Below, piece after piece: positions 34,050 through 46,000 of a stretch of DNA of 64,000 nt. A program made the translations under genes and the position numbers. This DNA is from Carposina sasakii (lineage: Eukaryota; Arthropoda; Insecta; Lepidoptera; Carposinidae). The stretch is from positions 6,034,495 through 6,098,494 of the forward strand of contig CP053150.1 of assembly GCA_014607495.2 (NCBI GenBank). The letters are read 5' to 3'. Below the pieces are notes generated by a model that searched no databases, had not been told where the DNA came from, and saw only the letters and a list, made by a program, of their open reading frames with translations. Every line of letters starts with the position of its first letter. The stretch's first letter is position 1.

Positions 34050-37000
34050 AAACACGCAGACCTGATACATCTAAATAGACCCTATGATGGGGTAATCCCC
34101 AGAAAATAAACCTTGGCAGTGTAGTGTTGTGTAATTTGGCCAAGTGGTAGACAATCAGTGACCATGTATTCTATGAACTATATTGGCAAGTTCATCGCGA
34201 ACTTTCGCGAGTTTTACAACGAGATCAATGGGGCCACATTGACGGGTGCCATCGATGTCGTGGTGGTGGAGCAGCCGGACGGCAGTTTCACCTGCTCGCC
34301 CTTTCACGTCCGGTTTGGGAAACTAGGCGTCCTGCGGTCCAGATTCAAAGTGGTAAGGTACTAAAAGGAGCACTAATTCAGCCTAAGATACACATATAAG
34401 GATACACATTAGGTATACTTCGTTACAGGAATAAGTAAGGACCTTTCTGAACTGTTCATGTTGTAGGGTGCGATGTTACTAGATATCAGTTAATGACTAC
34501 TGAATGGGGTAAATTGACGGCAATGTCTGAAGTAGACAATCATCGGTCATCATCATAATCACCATTGTTTTCCTTACGTCAACATTTTTTTGAATTTTCA
34601 TTTGATCAGCATCTGTAATATGATGCATGGCTACCTGTAACCGGATGTAAGTAGGTATGTTTGAAATTGCCAACCTACACAAACGTAACTAGAGAGTCTG
34701 CCATTTATGAACTTTTGCCAATAAACAAAATTAGAAAAGCAGTGAATAATTTAGTCATTATTAAGATAAATAATGTTATGTCTAGCAAGATAATAAACTG
34801 ACTTAAAAAAAACAAATTGAACCGACTTCAAACTTTAACTAAAATGCGATAAATAACGTAACTAATTTATCTACTTAATACATATTAAATATCTAAAATT
34901 ATTAAAATATTTGCAATTTAATACCTAATACTTTAACAAACTCATCTTTAACTATTTAAATATTTATAATTATCACTTATTTTTTGCAGTCGGTGCCAGC
35001 CAAACAAATAAATGTAATTAAAATTATTAATAAAGAAATGGAAAAAATTCCTCACCCGGGTGGGAATGTAATTAAGAAAACTGACCGTAGTAAAACTAAT
35101 GCCGGATTTCACCAGTGCTCCCTAAACGGTCTCTTTGTTAGGAAGATTTTAGAGAAAGACATCTCCTAAACTAACTTCTGACTTAAATTGCTTTTCATCA
35201 ACATAGTATAATTTTAGATATTTAAAATGTATTAAGTAGATAAATTAGTTACGTTATATATCGCTTTTTAGTTAAAGTTTTTGTCGTTTGTGTTTTATGT
35301 AGTCGGATTTTTTTTAAAAGTCAGTTTATTATACCGTTTTGACTTATTTACGCTTTGACTAACTTAACTTTCTTTGTGCTGAACCACACAATGGAAGGTC
35401 AACAATCTCACATTTGTTCGAATCGCTATTGCAGCCTGTTATAGAACGGCACACAAGTATATATCATCAGCGAATATGGCTGAAGTCTGTCTACTCGTTG
35501 TGTCAATAACGTAATGTAAATATTTTACGAAATATCTATATGGATGTCCCCGTGAAATCGAGCGGCTCATCACTTTTTTGGTTGTGTGACTATACTAAAC
35601 GCCAACCGTCATGGCACGCGCTGTCATATAAAGTTTTATGACTGCGTGTGCCACGACGGTTGGCGTATAGTATAGTCGGCATTGCAGAAGACATGAGTTA
35701 TGTCATCTGCGCTGCCCTTCAACCTGCCACACCTTTCTGTACAAACTTGATTATTACACCACCTACATCGTTTTTTGCAGTTTCACGGCTATATTCTATT
35801 TGACATGTTTCTATATTTGGAGAATTACACATCTCCTCCCGCTATTTCTTTATATGTTGGCAGAGCTCCCAAATAAAGCATTTTATTTATTTATTTATTT
35901 AATTAGAAAGCCAACATAATACATAACAGTTACGTTAAGATACAAGTGCTCCGCAAGCATCTTTTAGCAAGATGGGGATTGGAGTTCTAATCAATTACTT
36001 TATATTCTACTAGGGCTTGCCCACCACCACCCATGTATTCAGTCTTTCCTAAGGTATTAATTCTGGATTTTCTTCGTTCACACGGATAGAATAACGAACG
36101 TCTAGTCGGAAAATAAATCTAATACTATCATGGCAACGGCTCGTCGGAACTGTATTGGTATGTATACAGGCGGGTAGGTACTTTTTGTCCCGGAAAATTA
36201 CAATATTTTGCTTTTTGTTTACGATATTCTACGGAGTCGCGGAATACAGCTGAATTTTATATGGCAATACGCGCGTAAGATGAATTAACTATGTCGTCTA
36301 CTAATCGTTTTCGTTCGAACAGTTGTCGAAATAACTAGGTTAGTATCGTTGTTACCTCAGATATTTAGTAACATTCGTCATATCAACGCGAAGGATAAAA
36401 TTAGCTGAGTAAAAATAATTATATTTGCAATGCTATTGAAACAAATCTTACTGTGCTACTGTAGTTGAATAAATTGTTTCTAGGAAAACCTTCTACAAGT
36501 AACAACAAAACATTTGAAGGAAAATTGTAGGCGTTTACTAGTTCCCTTATGTACAATAAAAAATTGTCATTCTGGCCTTAGTAACAAGACATCCGTAAGT
36601 TGTGTCAACTGATGAATAATTAATGGGGGGCGCTATTTGTAACAACACTTTAATCGAAAGCTGCGATAAAAATAAAAACCTGGCCAATAACATGTTTTAA
36701 TAACAATGCATATCTGGTTTGTATTTTAACTTTGGGTTTTATAAAATGTATACACATGTTTCGTAGGTGTATATTTATAACTTTTCGCTTCAGTTTGATA
36801 ATAGCGCTAATGTGTAGTAGTTACATTACATCACATTTGTCATAGTATATCTTAGTGTAGAGTTTCCAAGATCATGTGGTTACACGGCGGCACCAGTGAC
36901 GTGACACCAACCACGAACTTCTTGATATTCTGTATGGCAATCGTATTGCAAGCAAAATCTATGAGATTTGACAGCGTGTATTTTAATTTTGCACGGTTGA

Positions 37001-40000
37001 CTCAAGTCAAAATATTCTTTAGGGCTTTCCTCTGCTGATAGTTATTGTTAGTTACATAAACATTGCCAAAACAAAATGGGAAATGTGCGTCTGATTCACT
37101 TAGAATATTGGCCTAGCGCCAATCTGCTATCTGAGCTGATCAAGAATTTGTAAAAAATTTGGCACAAATATTTGTCTTCGTCCGGGCACCTGTTTTACTA
37201 GAAAACCCTACTAATTTCTTATATTAGCTTATTATAGATTCTTCACATTTCGTAATTCGTAGATATGTTGCTACACGCGGATTTACCTTCGTCACCATCA
37301 GCGTTATCGTTATTATCTTCCCGGATGTTAATGGAGTGATAAAACGTGGTCTGTCACTTTCCGTGCTAGTTAGTTAGTTACTATAGCTGACCCCTTGCGT
37401 GACCGATACGGTTTCATTGTTTTAGGTGGACCTCGAGCTGAATGGGGAGCCACTGAACATTCACATGAAGCTTGGTGAGTCAGGAGAGGCGTTCTTCGTG
37501 GAGGAAGTGGGCGAGGACGAGGCGGAGTGCGCTGCGCACCTCGCCACGTCTCCTATCCCTGCTTCCCGCTTCGAGGAGATTTATGAGCCGCGCCGGCGCA
37601 ACTCGCTTTCCGCTGTAGAACCAGACCATGGACAAGCTTCTGACTATACTAAAAGAAGGTATAATAATAAGAGTTACCCCTACATTTCCTAGCGCCACTA
37701 GGTAAATAATGAAAAAAAAATGTTTTGCGTTAATTGAAATATTCTTGTTTGTATTAAATTTTAATTACGTACGTGTTTTGCAATGCATGTGTATGAAAAC
37801 CTAATTATTTTGAAACAAGCAAGGTTAAAACAACAAGTTTACGCTTTTCATTATCGCAACTATCAATGAATTTACAATCGCGTGACTTCGGTTACGTCAT
37901 AAAAAACAGCATTATTATAATTTGCATTTAACTACAGGCACACTTTTGCAGTTTACTTAGATGCTGATGGATATCATGAAACTAGGTTTTAATATAGTCT
38001 ATATCTTGATAATGTTTAGGGAGATGAATTGTTGTAAACAATGCATAGCAATGAAACACTGTTGAAGGTAGATTAGACGAAATTGGTGTACAAATAACTT
38101 ATTGTGTCGGTGCCGCTTTGCTGGCTTGACTTTAAGTGGCTTATTGTGACTAAATAAATACAGCATTTACTATCATTCCAGATACACAGCTGACGGACAG
38201 ACAATGCAGAAACCTGATCTTAGTAAACTAAAAAAAGAAAATGCCAAAGAAGAAAAACCAGTAGACAATGATGAGCATGAAGCCTTATTTGAAATGGATG
38301 GTCTCGATGAAGCTACTGATTGGACTGATAATAAACCTAAAACATTCGCAGCCACCCAACTGGGTGAGGCTGAGAGTGAAGCTACTCAAGCAGTTAAGAA
38401 AATTAGTGTAGATAATGACTTTAGGCCAATTGAAACCGCCACAGTGCTGGACGATGCAAAGCAGAATGCAAATGGCAAGAAGAAGAAGAAGACTAGAAAA
38501 GTGAGTTCGAAAAAGAAGCACCAAAGAAAGTCTTCTACAAGTTCCATTTCTAGTCAGTCTGATCGAGCGGGTCCAGATCAACGCGGTTCCCAACCTACTA
38601 CCATTCCTAGTGCTTCAGATGTACATTTCTTCAGTGACACCGAAGTCAATTCAGCGACCCTTAGGTGAGGGCTAAATCACTCATATGTGTGCATGCATTT
38701 TTCGAAAATATAAGGTCTCATAACCTTTTTGCACGATTAAGTAAACTAAAATCTGTCCATGTGATGTTATTTCTTGTGCGAAACATTATAGTCACTGATG
38801 GTTAGTTATTAAGAGGGTACTGTGCATAATATAATTGGTCTCGCGCAACAGAAATGCACCGAGTTGCGAGCAAAACGAGTTTCCTATAATTTTTTCCGAG
38901 TTCTGTTTCCGTGCTGGTTACGTATTTTTCCTTTCCATATACGGTGATCGGTTATTATGTCCGCTGTTTTATTTATATATTTCATCGTGCATGTTTGTGT
39001 GATACGTGTTTGACACGGTCGATTGACGTGGTTGCAGTGAAGAGATGTCCAATCTGAAGTTAAATGGTGACAAGCGCATCCCTCTGGCGTTGTCTGACAC
39101 AGCGTTCGAGGTGCACGCTGCCTCCAGAAACGCGTAAACATTTTTTCATAATACTAATGACTTCCACGTTTAGTTTTCATTGCCTTCACAATAATACCAT
39201 TGTGCATTCTAACACGACACGCCTCGGCGATCATGTCACTGCTATCATGCTTTCATTTAATGTTGACAATATGCGCTTTCACAGCTTGCGAATTTAAACA
39301 TGACATTTTCGTGTTCACGCACTAGCCTGTTCCTGTGTAGATTTTTTTTATTTTGTAGTTGTTTTGGCTTTATAACGTAGTTTATGTTGACTGAAATTAA
39401 AATATTGAATTGATATTTACTCTACCTCAGGGGCGGCTCGTGATATTTTTAGATGGGGGTTCACATTTTTTAAAATATGAGCGCATGCAAAATTACAGTT
39501 TGGAAATGCCGCGCGTGTTCACTCCCTTACTGAATGAAATGAAGCAACCTCACTCTTATTAAAATTCAGATGACCTAATGAAACACATTAAGGACAACCA
39601 TATCAAGTTCTAACACGGACTAAGCGACATCTAGTGGCCGGAAACGCACACTACGAATTAATGTGAGCGGCGCTGCAAATTAGGCTAATTTTTCTTACGA
39701 AATCTTCTGTTTCACGCGCCGGCCTATGTCGGTATGTCTCTTTCGTACTCATTGAATACAGTACTAGGAATCTTACCAAATTTCGTTTCATTGGAGCGCG
39801 ATCGCTAGCGCTCCACTCGATACATAAGTTTACAACATACTTGAGACGAACGCGTAGACACAATTCTATAAATATAAGATAAATATAGATTGCCTATGTA
39901 ATCTTCGTGGAGTGCACTGCACCAGCGCTCCTTAGGACAAGCCGCCTCTGCTCTACCTATACAGTCATATGCGCACTTATGTCACATGCACGGCTTGCAA

Positions 40001-43000
40001 CTGCAGTAATTTTAGATACCGGCCTACTAATAATAATTTCAGGTCATCCGCAATGCAATTTTATCTCAAATCTAGAATAATAAGTCACTGTGACGTGCTA
40101 GAACTGTACCCGGAATTGCAAAAATGCTTTCTGTGTTAGTGTTATAAATTGATAAAAGTTTCCAAAACGAGACCGCTTCCGCATTGGCTGATAGGTTTCT
40201 AGGTTTTAGTCTAGCGTGCTTGATGCGTGTGTTTATTGTGAAACCAAGGACGACGCTGTATTGTATACTTGTGATATGTAACAGGTGCATAGTCCATTAG
40301 TTATCTCATGTTTACGTAGTCACGTTGGTAGTGATATATAGAGTATAATATGTCTTGAGTATCATTTTCCCATACCGACTAAGTATTATAGTTTCCACTT
40401 TTTGAGATTTAGATGAGAGAGTAAGCACTAATGATGTGTTCATTGCCAAGCTTCTGTTGTTCATGATTGATTCGCCCAGCGTCACTTCACAGTAGTTTAC
40501 TTATAAAAATAGTTCATTGTACGAAGCCAAAATGGGTATTTATATGTTTTATCAGTATCAGGTGGTACGATGATGTGCGATCCGTGAATAGATAAAATAT
40601 TTGGGTAACAATAAATGTATTATATACTTACGCTGCTTATCAATAGATTGATAAATTAAAATGACTAATTATACATTATTTATTATATTATAAGCCCTTA
40701 CTTAATAATATTTTACGTAACACAACAGGAAAATACATATACTTAATGTTGTGTGGTTCAACAGAGGGTCGCGCAGTGGTACACCAGTGCAATCCGACAC
40801 CGAGGTAGAACTAGCTCGCACAACGGCCGGCGACAAGTCGTCGCAATCGTGGCGATGGGGCGAGCTGCCCGAGCCACCGACCCGGCTAGCCCAGTCGGCG
40901 GAAACTCCGGACCAAGCTCCGTCTCCGGCGTCGCCGGCGTCCCCGGCCTCCCCCACCGAGCCGCTGAGCTCGGACGAGGAGCGGCCGGGCGGCCGGCGCG
41001 GCGTGCTCAGCGGCATGTTCCGGTTCATCCGGCCGGACGCCGGCGCGGCCGCGGACAACCAGGGCGTCTATCTCGACGACCTGGATCAAGTCGATCGCGA
41101 TCTGTACTTCCCGAGACATCGGGCCGGTGAGTCTGGTTTTATGAATAGAAACATAATAGTAGCTTCGAAACACTGTATCTACTTTCTTACTACTAAGTTG
41201 ACTAATTGAAACGTGCACAGAATATGAAACTAAACGCGTATGATAAGGCTGCCTGTCCAGGCTGCGTAGCAGAGAAACGGAGAAATTTTGACCAATAGTA
41301 TTGTAGGTATAAAATATCGGTTCGATTCCATTCCTACAATCCTATTGGTCAATAATTCTCCGTTTCTCCGCTCCGGTGGGCAGACGGCCTAAAGATGTCA
41401 TTTTATATCCATACTAGCTGTTGCCCGCGACTTCGTCCGCGTCAACAAACAGAATAAAATATTTTAAAGTACTTCTGCGTAAATTATATTTTTTGTTTTA
41501 TTTTCTTGTGGCAGAAGAACATACTGATTTTCTCCGCAACCCGATCTTGACAACGCGACATATAATTGGCCGTGTGAAAAGCAGTCTTGACGTAAGTCAA
41601 TTCCAACGTGTTTAAACGTTTGCCCCTGTGATTTATTAATTGTTACAGCAAAAGATAACTTAACAGGGAATTGAATTCTTTTAAAATGTTGAATAACTTT
41701 TCCTAAGACGGTATTTTCATATCTCTCAAAATTTAGCTGGGCTGTTAAGGGTTCTGCATCAGGTTATCTAGACCTTCAATTTTATTACGTTATTAGAAAG
41801 TGCTTATCATGCTGAGCAACTTTTCCTAAGACGGTATTTTCATATCTCTCAAAGTTTAGCTGGGCTGCTAAGGGTTCTGCATCAGGCAGTCTAGACCTTC
41901 AATTTTTTTCTTTCATATCATTTCTACGTCATATTATTCTTTCATACATATTTTTTGGATAACTTGAACTTGTTTACGCAGCGCACGCAACGGAAGTCTC
42001 CAAAGTTGAATAATTTTCCCCGTTTTTTCCACATTTTCCTCTTATTCTTCGTCCCTATTGGTCGCACTGTGATGATATATAGCCTAAAGCCTTCCTCGAT
42101 AAATGGACTATCCAACACAAAAAGAATTTTTTAATTCGACCCAGTAGTTCCGGAGATTAGCGCGTTCAATCAAACAAACAAACAAACTCTATAGTATAGA
42201 TTTTAAACTTAGATTAACATAAATTGTAAAGTAAACGCATACTAAATAAGTAACTCTGCCTAAAAGTAAGTCAAGCCTGTCGACCGCCTGTCTACTGCCT
42301 TCTACGGTAAAACGGATCCCAATGAATGATGTTACATGTTTGGCCTGTCTGTAGTCGCACGCGGGCATGTATTATAATATAAAGAAGTATTATGGCCGTA
42401 AACTCAATCATGTATTCAGTCAAGATCAAGGAAGGTCAACTTAGTACGAATAGTTTATAACGACCATTGCCGATAGATAACTTCACTTAGTAATTTACGT
42501 AAAGTATCACACACAATCGCTATCTATAGAGATACAGAACTTATATTACCATGCCATGTACCATTGTTTTTGGCCAGGAATCTGCATTTTTACATAAGTA
42601 CATTTGAGATAAGCGGTTGTTTTCCTTATTTTATACAACGCACGTCACAAGATGTACTATTGTTTTATTTCATTGCGATATGTACCTGCCACGAAATCGC
42701 AATATACAAATAGATTGGTAAAGTACAAAACAAAGTAGGTACCTTCCTACCTACTTATTTCGAAACCTATTTGTGATTCTGTGTTTACTATATTGAAGAA
42801 ATGCCAAATGCGATGTGGGGAGAACCAATGGAAGCGAAACTTGTAGGAAATTAAAGTAGTTGATTGACTTATTGATTTACTATTATATTTCGTGATTTTT
42901 ATTATTCTTAGAGCGCATTCAACATCTAACATTCGACACAGCTTTTCACAATTGACTAAACTTTATTATCTGCAGGCGCCACAGCAGTCCCAGTGTCGAC

Positions 43001-46000
43001 CGGTCCGACGGAAGAGGAGTACGAATCCGGCAACGGGCCCTCGCTGCCGCAGTCGCCGGCCTCTCTGGAGCCCCCCAATGTAGACTCTGATGATGATGAG
43101 AAACTACTCGAAAAGTTAGTAAACCACCTCCATTTGTGTATCGTCTTCGTCTTCAGCCTATCGCAGTCCACTGCTGGACGTAGGCCTCCCCCAGAGCACG
43201 CCACAAGGCTACTGCCACAGGGGGGTTTTGCCCATAGTCACCACGCTGGGCAGGCGGGTTGATGACCGCAGTGTGATTTTTGGACTATGTTGTTAGCACG
43301 GGAGGCGCTGCTGCCCACCTCCCGGAAACCCTTAATCGCCTCGTACGATACCCAAGAGCAGGCATGGGGTGGTACAAACTCTACTCTGCCGGCATTTGTG
43401 TATATGCCCTTGCATTCTTTGTAATACAGTTTATCTGTCTACACGAGTCGTTTCAGTTAGGAAGTTCTTTGGCATGGGCGGGCGCTAATGTTTTTGTAAT
43501 TCTAGCATGGTTGTATACTTTCTAGTTCTTTAATCCGCAGGACATCGTTATTGGAATATACACAGTCCGGGATTATAGACCATCATCTTCCTGCCCTTAT
43601 CCCATTATAAATGGGGTCGGCGTAATCCTATTGTCATCTGGATACATTAAATAAATATTCACATAACACATCAACCTAGTCCCACACTAGATCCCTAAGG
43701 TTACAAGTATCTTGGATGGAGATTCTGATCTTTCTATCTTTCACAGGGGCCAAATAGGAGTATACATCCGTGAGAACATGGTGACTCGAGCGCTTTCGTT
43801 CGAAGAGCTTTGTGCATTGGGCGCAGGCGCTTGGGGCGAGTCTTTAGTGGTGCGGCTGGGCCAACGCTGGCTGTCGTGGCGCAGCGCTGGGCCAATGTTG
43901 TTGGCGCTGTTGGCGTATAGACGAGCGTTGCCTACAGTAAGTACTTCTTGATATTGGCCTTTTTAGAAGTCAGGTGAAAAGGTTAAGTTCACAGGTCTTT
44001 TTGCAATCTTGGCATTACACATATTTGCCTACATTTTGGTAGATTTAACTGCATAATGGTTCAAATGGGGTAGTTTCCTATGGTTGAATCTTAATAACAT
44101 CTTATTCTTATCAGAATAAATAATCAAAATCATACCTATCTGTAAAATTACAATTTGATTATGTGTCCAAGTGAGATAGTAAGAAGCCTTCAGAGTTAAG
44201 TGGGCAAGTCCATTTTTCAAATGTGAAATTAATTGAAAATTACAAAATCACATGTCCACCTGCATCATTTACAGCAACTTTTGTTTTGTAACCATATTTA
44301 TAAACGCAATATTCAATACAGCTGTAAAACAAAAGTTCTTTTACGCGCATACAAGTTTTTAAAGAGTGACGTCACGTCGTGGTAGCCGTTTGTATGGAGT
44401 GTTTTTTGGCAAGTCTAAAATTGTGATTTTGAAATCTTTATATCCCGGAAAGTTTTCACGCTAGCGAAGTTTTTCTTTCGCAAATGTTTCTTTTATTAAC
44501 CGACTTCAAAAAAGAGAGGTTATCAATTCGTCTGTATGTTTTTTTTTTCAAATTTTACTTTAGTATGCTCGAGTTTTGCGAGGAACTCGGTTTTTGTTTA
44601 AAAAAAATATTTTATGATTCTTTATGATATAAAAACGACCCTATTGACGCCAACTATACAATACAAAAATAGATTATGTCATCTATCAAATCATAATAAA
44701 TAATTAACAATATTAAACAAATAAAACAAAATCGCCATAACATCTTGCGGATATTGCACAATTGAGAACTTTGAACTTTAACTCTAGGTTGTGTTTCTTT
44801 GTTGTAGGATAGGTATAAAGTTCAGTCGTTGTCATCGCTCGAACAAAAGATAACATCAGGGACTTACTGCATTTATACTTAGACTTGCGTGGACTAGCTA
44901 GACATTTAGGTAGGTATACTCGTATCACTACATATCATAAAACAAAGTCGCTTGCCGCTGTCTGTCCGTCCCTATGTATGCTTAGATCTTTCAAACTGGG
45001 TAACGGATTTTGATGCGGTTTTTTTTAATAGATAGAGTGATTCACGTGGAAGGTTTATAATGTATAACTAGGAACCCGCCTCGGCTTCGCACGGGAGTAA
45101 TACACTCTCACGCGGACGTAGCCGTGTGCGGCCGCTAATAAATAATTATGTAAATTGATTACGAATTCATACTATATTTATAAAGCGTTAGTTAAATTAT
45201 TGTACCAATCTACAGTTTGCTTGTAGGTTAATGGGCAATGGCCATGACTCCAAGGGTATATTTACTATAAATAATTTATTACTATGTTTAACTATCACTC
45301 AATTCATTTGAATATTTAATTGTGTCATTTGGTCGACCGCAAACCGCGGACTGGTATAAAATGACTCTCAAAAATGTAGATAAGAAGGAATTTTCTAGGA
45401 TTGTTATCATTGTTAGAAGGTAACCTAGATATTGATAGATTGAAACTAAGAAAAGTTTTGGATAGTTTGTTATCTCCGATTAATCATGCTACCATCTTAT
45501 ACATATAAAGAGATATTCTATTGCTATTGTGTCGTAAATGCCAGTCAGATGTTAATTTTATGACGCATCTGTACGTTAGCGTCACTTCTATAAGGGTACA
45601 TAAAAGAGCTGAGAGTCTAAGCTGAGTGCTTATCTAGTATGCTGCATAAATTCGTGTTTACCCTTTGCTAAGTGCAGGTGTCTAAATTAACGTAAACGCA
45701 GTGCCGTAAAGAGCCTATTCTGCGCCCTGCGCGAACTTCTATAACCCAATTTAGTCCTGCTTCGTCTGGCCAAGTGGCCATTCTTGCGCTTCTAGAGTCT
45801 ACGCCCTGTGCCTGGGCACCGGTGTCACCGCCTTATTTACGTCACTGCGTAAACGTATACATAACGTATAGCCGTAACTTAAAGTAAACTGTACATTTAG
45901 CCGTAACGTAACGTAAACGTGCACGTATAGCCGTAAAGTAACCGTATAGTGTAGGTATAGCCGTAACGTAAACGCTTTGGTCTCCGCAGCGCATTCTCGA

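Noticed and set aside
40702..41218. Long overlapping ORFs on both strands and other frames
   Set aside because: All overlap the GC-rich lipin exon 40765-41126; only the frame continuing lipin joins the neighbouring exons.
43542..43575. Small extra lipin exon after CCGCAG
   Set aside because: The frame meets no lipin similarity and there is no convincing donor; it lies beside a LINE-derived fragment.
45848..45978. Telomere-like or CRISPR-like repeat
   Set aside because: The unit is degenerate, has no spacers and does not match the insect telomere TTAGG.
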